Of a stretch of DNA of 64,000 nt, positions 47,769 to 56,600 are shown in pieces; the stretch's first letter is position 1, and each line of letters starts with the position of its first letter. The DNA is from Limnohabitans sp. DM1. GTDB lineage: Bacteria > Pseudomonadota > Gammaproteobacteria > Burkholderiales > Burkholderiaceae_C. Location: the NCBI RefSeq assembly GCF_001269385.1, contig NZ_CXOO01000047.1, positions 22,683 through 86,682 of the forward strand, given 5' to 3'. The position numbers and the translations under genes were made by a program. Under the pieces are notes generated by a model. The model was given only the letters and a program-made list of their open reading frames with translations. It ran no database searches and was not told the origin of the DNA.

Positions 47769-49301
47769 ATGAAAAAACTACTCGCTACCTTGGCCTTGGG
47801 CCTGAGTTTGAGCCTGGGCCTGTTGGGCGCCAGCTCTGTGGCCACCGCCCAGACCGCACCGGCCGCCGTGACGGCGCCAGCCGAAGCCAACGCCCCCGCA
47901 GCGGCCCCAGCTGCGGCTCCCGCTGCTGCGGTGACTGCTGCACCCGCAGAAGCAGCCCCCGTGCCTGTGCCCAACAAGGGCGACACCGGCTGGATGCTGC
48001 TGTCCACCTTGCTGGTGCTCATGATGGCCGTGCCTGGTCTGGCCCTGTTCTACGGCGGCCTGGTGCGCAGCAAGAACATGCTGTCGGTGCTCATGCAAGT
48101 CATGGTCACCTTCTCGATGATCCTGGTGCTCTGGTTCGTCTATGGCTACAGCCTGGCGTTCACCGAAGGCAATGCCTACATCGGGGGGCTGGACCGACTG
48201 TTCATGAAAGGCATCTGGGACAACGCCACAGGCACGTTCGCGAATGCCGCCACCTTCTCCAAGGGGGTCTACATCCCTGAAGTCGTGTTTGCAGCTTTCC
48301 AGGCCACCTTTGCGGGCATCACCTGCGCGCTGATCGTGGGCGCCTTTGCCGAGCGTGTGAAGTTCTCTGCCGTGCTGGCTTTCATGGTGCTGTGGTTCAC
48401 CTTCAGCTACCTGCCGATCGCCCACATGGTCTGGTTCTGGATGGGGCCTGACGCTTACGCTTCCAAAGAAGTCGTGGACGAAATGACCTCCAAGGCCGGT
48501 CTGCTGTGGCAGTGGGGCGCGCTGGACTTCGCGGGCGGTACCGTGGTGCACATCAACGCCGCTGTCGCTGGTCTGGTCGGTGCCTTCATGATTGGCAAAC
48601 GCGTCGGTTACGGCCGTGAATCCATGGCGCCTCACAGCCTGACATTGACCATGGTCGGTGCCGCCTTGCTGTGGGTGGGCTGGTTTGGCTTCAATGCAGG
48701 TTCCGCGCTCGAAGCCAATGGTTTCGCAGCTTTGGCCTTCATCAACACCATGATGGCCACTGCTGCCGCTGTGCTGGCCTGGTGCATGGGTGAAGCCCTG
48801 ATGCGTGGCAAAGCCTCCATGCTGGGTGCTGCCTCTGGTGCTGTGGCTGGCTTGGTCGCCATCACGCCAGCGGCTGGCAACGTCGGCATCGGCGGCGGCG
48901 TGATCATCGGTTTCATCGCGGGTTTCGCCTGCCTGTGGGGTGTCAACGGCCTGAAGAAACTGCTGGGCGCTGACGACTCGCTGGACGTGTTCGGTGTGCA
49001 CGGTGTGGGCGGCATCGTGGGGGCCTTGCTGACGGGCGTGTTCAACTCGCCATCCTTGGGCGGCCCCAGCGCCGTGGGCGACTGGGTCACGGTGAGCATG
49101 GTGACCGCTGACGCTTACTCCATCGCTGCACAAGTGTGGACCCAGGCCAAAGCCGTGCTGCTGACCATCGTCTGGTCGGGTGTGGTGTCGGTCGCTGCCT
49201 ACAAGATCGTTGACCTGACCATTGGCCTGCGCGTTACGGAAGAAGAAGAGCGCGAAGGACTGGACATCTCCTCCCACGGCGAGTCGGCCTACCACGGTTG
49301 A
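47769..49301 (+). CDS. amtB: Ammonium transporter AmtB
   Basis: Inner-membrane ammonium channel of about 510 residues. The cleavable signal peptide (MKKLLATLALGLSLSLGLLG, then ATAQ) is followed by an Ala/Pro-rich periplasmic stretch of about 45 residues before the first membrane helix (GWMLLSTLLVLMM). Conserved Amt stretches are MAVPGLALFYGGLVR, DFAGGTVVHINAAVAGLVG (pore His) and FGVHGVGGIVGALLTGVF (second pore His). The long Ala/Pro segment is unusual compared with short N-termini of other Amt proteins. I use the ATG at 47769; an in-frame ATG at 47745 would place eight charged residues before the signal. Partner of GlnK. Confidence 0.95.
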   Translation: MKKLLATLALGLSLSLGLLGASSVATAQTAPAAVTAPAEANAPAAAPAAAPAAAVTAAPAEAAPVPVPNKGDTGWMLLSTLLVLMMAVPGLALFYGGLVRSKNMLSVLMQVMVTFSMILVLWFVYGYSLAFTEGNAYIGGLDRLFMKGIWDNATGTFANAATFSKGVYIPEVVFAAFQATFAGITCALIVGAFAERVKFSAVLAFMVLWFTFSYLPIAHMVWFWMGPDAYASKEVVDEMTSKAGLLWQWGALDFAGGTVVHINAAVAGLVGAFMIGKRVGYGRESMAPHSLTLTMVGAALLWVGWFGFNAGSALEANGFAALAFINTMMATAAAVLAWCMGEALMRGKASMLGAASGAVAGLVAITPAAGNVGIGGGVIIGFIAGFACLWGVNGLKKLLGADDSLDVFGVHGVGGIVGALLTGVFNSPSLGGPSAVGDWVTVSMVTADAYSIAAQVWTQAKAVLLTIVWSGVVSVAAYKIVDLTIGLRVTEEEEREGLDISSHGESAYHG

Positions 49302-49343
49302 TGCCTTGAGTTCCGGGTGACACTTGTCACCCGTCTTCTAAAC

Positions 49344-49374
49344 AGCCCGCTGCACTTCGGTCAGCGGGCTTTTT
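49344..49374 (+). terminator. Intrinsic terminator of torF-glnK-amtB
   Basis: AGCCCGCTG-loop-CAGCGGGCT hairpin with a nine-base loop containing CTTCGG, followed by a short T run, 43 bases past the amtB stop. Confidence 0.92.
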
Positions 49375-49416
49375 CGTGGCTGTTCAGATTGGATGAAGTC
49401 AGTTGTTTGCATGGAC

Positions 49417-49746
49417 TCATACAGCCAACGCTTCAATGCCCTTTTTCTCGATGAGTTGCAGCAATTTGGCGGCGGCGCCACCGGGATGCTTGCCCGAAGC
49501 CGGGGACTCCCATTTTTGAACGGTGGATGGTCGAACATTCAGAAATCCAGCAAAAACCGTTTGGCTCATCTTGGCCTTCTGAATGCGAATTTGCGCAACC
49601 CGCTCGGGGAGATAGACCGGCGGCGGTGAGCACAAGGCCTTGATCTGGCCGAGGTCTTGGGCAGACAGCACCTTGTGCTTGCTGAGCAACAGGGCCATCT
49701 CCAGCATTTCGGCAGAGACGCGATCAGTTTTCGTCGTGGCAGTCAT
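49417..49746 (-). CDS. HigA-like helix-turn-helix antitoxin
   Basis: A 109-residue DNA-binding protein. The C-terminal half has an XRE-type helix-turn-helix (KAKMSQTVFAGFLNVRPSTV) followed by QKWESP and a helix LLQLIEKKG, as in HigA2/YgiT-type antitoxins and regulators; the N-terminal half is helical and may bind the toxin. The frame allows seven more codons upstream. Its start lies within the 3' end of the toxin-like gene (23-base overlap), so the toxin comes first, as in higBA operons. It would neutralise the toxin and repress the operon. Confidence 0.82.
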   Translation of the reverse strand: MTATTKTDRVSAEMLEMALLLSKHKVLSAQDLGQIKALCSPPPVYLPERVAQIRIQKAKMSQTVFAGFLNVRPSTVQKWESPASGKHPGGAAAKLLQLIEKKGIEALAV

Positions 49747-50011
49747 GGCAAATTTCCTTGAGTACACCTTCTATAACCAGTTCATCGAGCTTGGTGCTGT
49801 TGGCGGATTGCAGGGCCTGGCCCAGCAGTTGAGCTTGTTCAACGTTGGCGTTCGAAAAGTCTGTGCCGGGATCACTTTTCTGGCGTCCTGCCATGAAAAA
49901 GATACCGTGCTTGCCTTCTTTAGCGACCAGTGTTCGGGTAGCACCCCGCTTTCCTTGTCCATCTACAGCGATGCGTTTTTTGCACAAACTTTTGATGTGC
50001 TCATCCTGCAT
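49724..50011 (-). CDS. HigB/RelE-like toxin of a type II toxin-antitoxin pair
   Basis: A small protein, 95 residues if started at the ATG at 50011, with the pattern of the RelE-like HigB family (KKRIAVDGQGKRGATRTLVA, then IFFMAGRQKSD, then IEGVLKEIC). Such toxins cleave mRNA on the ribosome. The usual ~30-residue N-terminal helix region appears missing or diverged. The frame is open upstream to a stop at 50177 but contains no ATG, only a TTG at 50050. So it is either a short form, uses a non-ATG start, or is decaying. It overlaps the antitoxin gene downstream. Confidence 0.65.
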   Translation of the reverse strand: MQDEHIKSLCKKRIAVDGQGKRGATRTLVAKEGKHGIFFMAGRQKSDPGTDFSNANVEQAQLLGQALQSANSTKLDELVIEGVLKEICHDCHDEN

Positions 50012-50227
50012 GCTGGATGATATGACTCTGGCAGTCGACAGCAAAGGCAAACAAAATACACGGTCATTTTGCCTTACAAGTAGACTCGATTTGAGCCCAA
50101 TCTCTGTGCACAGATCACGCAGCGCCTCGCTGATCCCATGCAGGTAATGGCAAAAGCAATTCCCGCTTTTTTGCAGTCATCTGACGACATGATCGGGGCA
50201 GAACGATCCTGAACAGGAAAAGATGAT

Positions 50228-50977
50228 TTATTTTGATCTTTGATCAGTACACTGCTCGACGTTAATGTTTCCTGTTCTAAGTTCTGCTAATGCATAAAGT
50301 GACGAATCCCAAATTACTCCAAGCGCCCTTGACCGCTCAAGGGAGGACGTTACTTGTGGCCAACTTAAGTCAAGAGTATTGAACGAGGAATAGGTTTGAA
50401 GCATGCTCGCAAATATGGCGTTGATTTTTACTCTTAATTGCTTTTGCCGATAGGTCTTAAAAATAGCATATGAAGTTACACCAACGCCAATTAAGGGATG
50501 TATAGCCCAAGCCGTTATAACCATAGCAAGTGTTGCTGGGAGATGCCATGGCCGACTTGTAAAATCGGCGATGTCAGTAGAGTGGTTGTTCTTTGGGGGG
50601 AAAAGACTTTTTATATAACGCTCGGTACCCATAGAATGTTTTCGCACTTCGATCACAGTTGCAATGTATTCTGAATAAGTAAGAACATTAAGAAAAAGCC
50701 AGTCGGCCATTTTTGTTCTCAGGCTACTGTTGTCAAGGTATTCGGAGAGTGCAGATAGCAGTTCTGATCGATTGATCTCAAGGTATGCCAAATCGCTTTC
50801 TATCTCTGCAGGCTGACGGTGCTTCCATTGCAGGAGAGGTGAGATCTTTTCAACAGTGCCTTCAACTACCCAAGTCCACATCAGTGCCTCAAATACTCGT
50901 TCATATAATTGGGTGGCTTGATGCTTATGATCATTTGGAGTTACTTCGATCAAGTCTTTAAGAGTTACGGTTTGCAT
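50228..50977 (-). CDS. Hypothetical protein, low-GC, with a central hydrophobic pair
   Basis: A 249-residue protein I do not recognise. The N-terminal ~150 residues look helical and soluble. Residues ~148-178 (LPATLAMVITAWAIHPL, GVGVTSYAIF) could form one or two membrane segments, followed by a basic stretch (KTYRQKQLRVK). The C-terminal part is again soluble. Base composition is clearly more AT-rich than the surrounding core genes, a sign of transfer. It lies 120 bases downstream of a truncated gene with the same composition and strand; the two may be remnants of one operon. The function is unknown. Confidence 0.6.
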   Translation of the reverse strand: MQTVTLKDLIEVTPNDHKHQATQLYERVFEALMWTWVVEGTVEKISPLLQWKHRQPAEIESDLAYLEINRSELLSALSEYLDNSSLRTKMADWLFLNVLTYSEYIATVIEVRKHSMGTERYIKSLFPPKNNHSTDIADFTSRPWHLPATLAMVITAWAIHPLIGVGVTSYAIFKTYRQKQLRVKINAIFASMLQTYSSFNTLDLSWPQVTSSLERSRALGVIWDSSLYALAELRTGNINVEQCTDQRSK

Positions 50978-51097
50978 GATTAAATATAAATTTCAAATTG
51001 TTTGAATTGATTGGGAAATGTGAAGAATGGTCGTTAATGGTTTAATGTTAATTAAAAAATTACGAATCATAGATGGAGGTGGCGTGAATAATTTTAT

Positions 51098-51438
51098 TTA
51101 CACGTTGACCGCTTGCTTGAGAGAGTTCAATATTGGGCGGATGGAAGTCAACCATGCGTTATCTAGCGAATCGAATTCGTGTACGAAAATATTAGCAGCT
51201 CCACGTTCAAAAATACCTCTAGCCGCAACGGTTTTGTGCAAAAGAACTAGCGTGGGTAAATTCAGCATGAGAGACATGGTTGCCTCAATCTGGTTCCACT
51301 CAGTTGGCAAGGTTAAATTTGATGATATTTGGTTGTTTTTGATATTACCTGAATGCATGAAAATTTGCGGTAAACCAAGAACGATGGTGCACTGACAATG
51401 CATCATTAGATTACGAACATCTTCGAATGGGCTCTTTA
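51098..51438 (-). pseudogene. 5'-truncated gene of unknown function, possible Rossmann-like/TIR- or SLOG-like end
   Basis: On the minus strand the frame enters from inside the IS5-family element and continues for about 112 native residues: CTIVLGLPQIFMHSG, LPTEWNQIEATMSLMLNLP, TLVLLHKTVAARGIFERGA and a C-terminal DNAWLTSIRPILNSL. The pattern of hydrophobic strands with WNQIEA resembles the ends of predicted nucleotide-sensing or TIR-like domains in defence genes; this comparison is from memory and weak. The N-terminal part was removed at the IS boundary; the first 13 codons of the present frame come from the IS end. AT-rich like the gene downstream. Confidence 0.5.
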
Positions 51439-52771
51439 GCAGGCTGCTGAAATACTGACTCACTGAAAGCGTCAATTCAGCTGCGCGTTCGAGAATTCAG
51501 GCATCACAAAAAAACAGTTTGACATGCGCGGCGCAGACACCTTTACCGAGAGCTTGTTTCTGATGAAACGGCTGGATGATTTCGTACCTGCTGGACACCC
51601 TTTGCGAGCCATCCGTGAGATGGTCAATAAAGCACTGGTGGCCATGGACGGCTTGTTTGCGGACATGTATGAAGCTGACATCAAAGGCGGTCGCCCTAGC
51701 GTTGCCCCCGAGAAGCTATTGCGCGCCATGCTGCTGCAGGTGCTCTACAGCGTGCGCTCGGAGCGCATGCTCATGGAGCAAATTCAGTACAACATGCTCT
51801 TTCGCTGGTTTGTAGGACTGGCCATGGACGATGTAGTCTGGGTGCCCACGGTCTTCACCAAGAATCGCCAGCGACTCATTGCGCATGATGCGGTGGTCGA
51901 GCTGTTCAACCAGATCGTGGCGCAAGCTGATGAGCGCCAGCTGTTGTCGGGCGAGCACTTCAGCGTAGACGGCACTTTGATCCAGGCGTGGGCAGGCCAC
52001 AAGAGTTTTGTGCCCAAGGATCGCCAAGATGGTGATGACAGCGATGGCAGCAACTTCCGCAACCAGCAGCGCAGCAACGAGACGCACGAATCCAAGACGG
52101 ACGGTGATGCCCGGCTCTATCGCAAAGGCAAGACCGCCAGCGAACTGCGATTCATGGGCCACACACTTACGGACAACCGAAACGGCCTGGTGGTCAATGC
52201 CATGGTCACGCAAGCGGACGGCTACGCTGAGCGCGAAGCGGCCAAAGCGATGATCAACGATGTGCGCCAGTCGCATGAAGAAGAGACAACGCTCACGCTG
52301 GGGGCAGACAAAGGCTACGACGCGCAAGAATTCATCAAGGCCTTGCAGCAGATGAACGTGTTGCCGCATGTGGCGCAGAACAAATCAGGGCGTAAATCGG
52401 CCGTACCCGATGCAGTGGCCGACAGTGAGGGTTACGCCATGTCGCGGGAAAAACGCAAGCGCATCGAACAAGGCTTTGGTTGGGCTAAGACTGTGGGCCA
52501 CATGCGCCAGGTGTTGGTGCGAGGTTTGGAGAAAGTCGATCAGATGTTTGTGCTGACGATGACGGCCTACAACCTCACGCGACTGCGCACGCTGGAACAG
52601 GTGCGTCTGCAAGGTGCCCGATGAGCGAAAAAAGCAGGGATAGGTGCGTCAAAACGCGGTTTTGAAGCGTTCCAAACCACTGGAATTTCAAAATGCGAAA
52701 TGAAAATCTGAAAATGCATCTTCGGGGCAAGGTGGCCCCTCTGAATCGTTGAGTATTTCAGCAGCCTGCTA
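51437..52771 (+). mobile_element. IS5-family insertion sequence with 20-bp terminal inverted repeats
   Basis: Element of about 1.33 kb carrying one transposase gene. Its ends are TAGCAGGCTGCTGAAATACT (51437-51456) and the exact reverse complement at 52752-52771. The true tips may be the GCAGG/CCTGC bases two positions in, with TA on either side. No clear longer target duplication is seen in the flanks (ggctctt on the left, ggcgcat on the right). Both neighbouring genes are cut at its ends. Confidence 0.88.
51524..52624 (+). CDS. IS5-family transposase
   Basis: DDE transposase of 366 residues. An N-terminal DUF772-type domain (MKRLDDFVPAGHPLRAIREM, KLLRAMLLQVLYSVRSER, FRWFVGLAMDD) is followed by the catalytic DDE domain with FSVDGTLIQAWAG (first Asp), LGADKGYDAQEFI (second Asp) and a C-terminal SREKRKRIEQGFGWAKTVG (Glu region). 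The frame is complete and appears intact, so the element may be active. The sequence could also be classed as IS1182-like. Confidence 0.9.
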   Translation: MRGADTFTESLFLMKRLDDFVPAGHPLRAIREMVNKALVAMDGLFADMYEADIKGGRPSVAPEKLLRAMLLQVLYSVRSERMLMEQIQYNMLFRWFVGLAMDDVVWVPTVFTKNRQRLIAHDAVVELFNQIVAQADERQLLSGEHFSVDGTLIQAWAGHKSFVPKDRQDGDDSDGSNFRNQQRSNETHESKTDGDARLYRKGKTASELRFMGHTLTDNRNGLVVNAMVTQADGYAEREAAKAMINDVRQSHEEETTLTLGADKGYDAQEFIKALQQMNVLPHVAQNKSGRKSAVPDAVADSEGYAMSREKRKRIEQGFGWAKTVGHMRQVLVRGLEKVDQMFVLTMTAYNLTRLRTLEQVRLQGAR

Positions 52772-53600
52772 GGCGCATGCTGTAGCCAAAACGGCCATAA
52801 ACCATTTTCTCGTCGGTATACATGAAACGGGCATCAACCTCATCACCCAACTGCAAGACATCTGCAGTCTTGAAGCCGCCTTGCATGCGGTTATAGCCGG
52901 TGTAACGTGAGCCTTGGTTGTCCAGCGAGATATCTCCCGTCGTTTTAGCCTTCTCGGAGACGATCACCGTCAAGTCACCTGTACCTGTTTCCTTGCCAGG
53001 ACTGACCGCTGGCACCGCTTTGAAACCAGGAATGTCATTCATCAGCAAAATGCTGCGTTCCAGTTTGGAGGACTCAATCGGCTCACCAGACTTCAAATTG
53101 AACAGGTATTCCTGCATAAAGGACTTGATACGTTCATTGGATTTGACCGTCACATTTCCATAGAGCCCTTCGAGAATACCGATGGTCAATACGCCACCGT
53201 CCAGACTTTGAGCCGGAATATAAGCCCGTGCGAAGGGGTAACCATTGCTGCGGTAATGCTGACTGACTTTGTTGGCCAAGCTTCTGAAACCCGCCAGGTC
53301 ATATGGCTTGCCTGTCACGTCGCCCAATACCGCCAACAACACTTCGTCACTGAACACCTCATTGCCGTTCAATTCGATCTTGCTCAGTCGCGCCTGAGGC
53401 CCCCCCGGGGCCACTTCTTTGGTCGCGTCGCCATCGAACTGCAACAAAAACGTTGATTCTGTCGGCGCAGTCAATGCAGTACGGTTTTGCTGTGTCACTG
53501 CACCCGAATCCAGCGGAACGCCTTGTGCATAAGAAGACATACAGACGGACAACAAAGTCATACCGAGCGGACCGAGCACGAAATTACATTTGATATTCAT
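52758..53600 (-). pseudogene. TpsB two-partner secretion transporter, truncated by the IS element
   Basis: The first 280 residues of a ShlB/FhaC-type outer-membrane transporter; family members have about 550. Present are a signal peptide (LLSVCMSSYA-Q), a proline-poor linker, POTRA domains (RLSKIELNGNEVFSDEVLLA, YPFARAYIPAQSLDGGVLTIGILEG, LTVIVSEKAK) and only the first barrel strands (DISLDNQGSRYTGYNRMQGG). Translation then runs into the IS end and stops after RLAGC; native sequence ends near 52772. Most of the beta barrel and the conserved loop L6 are missing, and no 3' remnant is found on the other side of the IS. It starts 23 bases after the tpsA stop. Confidence 0.9.
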
Positions 53601-53623
53601 TTTTTTCTCACAATCACTCGGGT

Positions 53624-56600
53624 TTACTTGTCAGACTTTTCGAACTTGATTCCGCCATCGACCACATAAACTTGGTTAGGCGCTCCAGCTTGGTTGGCCA
53701 ACAAGGACTCAATGGTCACAGCAGTCATACCGCCTGCATCATCGGCAGAAGCGATGCTCTGAGAAGAAGACTCCACATTCACAACACCCATACCACCAAT
53801 TGACTGAACAGGCCCATTGCTGAAGTTAGGCGGTGCAATCACCACAGGCACCGGCGCAGGAGGCGCCATGACAACCGGTGACAAATTCAACGGTCGAATC
53901 GACGCCTGGGTAGTCACATCTTTGGCAGGGAACTCGCCATCGAAAGACACCACATAGTTGTCACTGTCAGCACCCTGCGCAAACGGGTCGCGCAAGAACA
54001 CCTGCTTGTTCACACCCACTTGGCTGTCCACAAACTCTGCGCTTCGGAATCCCAGCGAGACCTGATCATTGCCAACCACACCAGTACCTTTGTCCGGCTT
54101 GACCAACGAAATGACCGCCTTGGCATCAACTTTGCCGTCAAACAATTTGTCTTCCGCTTTCGCGGTTGCCAGCAACTGGCGTGGTGTGATCTGGCCCTTC
54201 ATTTCTGACTGAATCACACTGGGCAAACGGTAGTTCGATGCCAAAGTACCAGCGCCCATGGTGTAAGTCGGATTGCTCATCAAGACCTGCACCAAGTTCA
54301 CATCCGACACGTTCTTGCTGGCCACAAAAAAGCCATCGCGGTATGAACCGAACTGACCCAGGCCATTGACCACACTCATCGACTCACCGGCCACAAGTCC
54401 GGTGAAACTGAAGTCCAGCAGCCCGGTCAAATTGGCCGTGCTGTTGCCGTCGTAAACCTTTTTGAAGGTATTGGCGGGGTTCAATGCCACTGCGCCAAGC
54501 TTCTTGGCAGCGATCGTGCCCTGCCCTGCCACAACGCTGTAGGAATAGTTGGTGGCCAAAAAGCCGCTATCAGCATCAGGGGTGAAGTCCGCTGCCGTCA
54601 GCGTGGTGGTCACTGAATTGGCTTCTTCCACATTTTTGCTGTTGAAGGAGCCTGTTGTTTTGGAAACGGTGGCACTCTCATTCATGACAAAACCTGTCAA
54701 CGAGTAGCTGGCCTTGTCCAAGGTAGCCACGTCGTTGCCGTCGTAAGTCTTGGACGCTTGAACATTCACGGTCAACTCTTTGGGCGTGATCTTGAAATCC
54801 ACCGTAGCGTCTGAACCGCCTGGCGCGGAAACGCCATAGCCCACTGGATTGGTCACTTCAGGGGCCGTTGGATCTTTTACAAACTTGACTTTGTAATCGC
54901 CAACGTTTTTCAGCTCGCCTGAATCGCTCTTCAAACTGTAGCTTCTCGGAATCCACTTGTTCTGAGCCAAGTAATCGTAGGCACTTGCCGGGCCACGATT
55001 GGCGTCCACATAAGCAGACTCCCATTTACGCAGTCCGCTCACATCCAGAGCAAGTTGTTCTTGAGTTGCGACTGCGTCATCTGCCACCTGGTTCACCCAT
55101 GTCTTGCCGCTGTAAACCTTCTCGCTCGGAATGCTCAATGACAAATTGCCAGCATTTTGGCGGAAGGCAACAACCACAGGGGCGGTTGGTACATTGCTGA
55201 GGTCAGACGTTGCATCAGCCCCGTAAACATAAGAGCCCAAGGTGTAATGGCTGATGTAGCTGTCCGGCTTCTCTTCGGCCTTGTCGGCACTGCCTGTGTA
55301 AATCACAGCGCGATTGCCAGCATTCGAATCGATCTTGCCGGTAAATATGACGTTACCGCCTGTGTCATCACCTTTTTTCTTGGATGAACCAGCAGAAATG
55401 TCCAACCACACATCCTTGCCTACTCCTTCTGCATAGTAAGCTCGCCCTGCAAAAGTGATGTCACCAGTTCCTGTTGAGATCTTGCTTACCGAATCACGAC
55501 CAACAAGAAGCGTATTGCCCGCAGCAACATCAATTGAACCCTCGCCACCAACAGCGATCGTGATGCTGCCCTGATAACTGTGGATCAACCCCTTTGTTCC
55601 ATCTTCTGCAATTTTGATCTGACCGAACTGTGTTTTCAAATTGACATCGTCTTTGCCATAAACATAAACGTCTTTGCCTATGCTGATACCGCCTTTAGTC
55701 CCAACACCTTTACTCTCAAAAGAGGTAGCGCCCTGATAAGCAATCACCTGGCTACCTGCATCGATCTTGATCGCCCCAGCTGTCGCTATCATGGCCACAT
55801 CACCGACAGGTGCGGCGTCACTGAATCGGGAAGCCTTGACCTCAACCTTTTCACCCAAGGTGATATCACCCGTATCCGCTGTCAAGGAGACGCCGGTCTC
55901 GCCGTTCACAGTGGTGTTGCCACCTAAAGTGATGCCAGTGCCTGCCTGGATAGCGGTCATACCGACGATGCTAGCCACTGAACTCGAGCTGCCCGTTGTG
56001 ATGGCCCCCTTGGTCGCGGTCAAGATCACATCACCCGAGGATACATCCCCAGATCCTGAAGCCAACACCGTGACTTTTTCCCCCAGGGCGATATCACCTG
56101 TATCCGCTGTCAAAGAGACTCCGGCCGAGCCCTCCACGATGGTGTTGGCCCCCATGGTGATGCCAGTACTGGCCGTCTTCAAAGTCACCAAATCGTTGGC
56201 ACTAACAAGGCTGCCTGCCGCTAAGGTGATACCACCCGTGGCACTGTCGCTGCTAATGAGTTTAATCTCGCCAACAGGTGTGACCACCTGACTGTTAGCC
56301 GCCACCGTGATGGCGCCTGCGCTGAGCTCAACACTCCCGCCAATCTCCTTGCCATCACCAATGCTGATGCCGTTGGCTGTAGTGCCGAACGTGCCCGAAT
56401 AACTGAGCGTGCCAACCGTTAAGGGCTTGATGGAAGTGACCTTCAAGGCACCAGTGGCATTGGCTGCCAATGTGCCGATTTCAGCATCGGTAAAGGTGTA
56501 GTCCGTCTTGTTTTCACCTAACAACAACAAAGAACCCGCCTTGATGCCTGTCCATTTAGACGTGGCTTGATCCAGCAAGCCCAAGGTCATCTGTCCCGTG

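Noticed and set aside
47778..49295. Minus-strand open frame of 505 codons
   Set aside because: Shadow of amtB; composition is His/Gln/Gly-rich with no recognisable domain.
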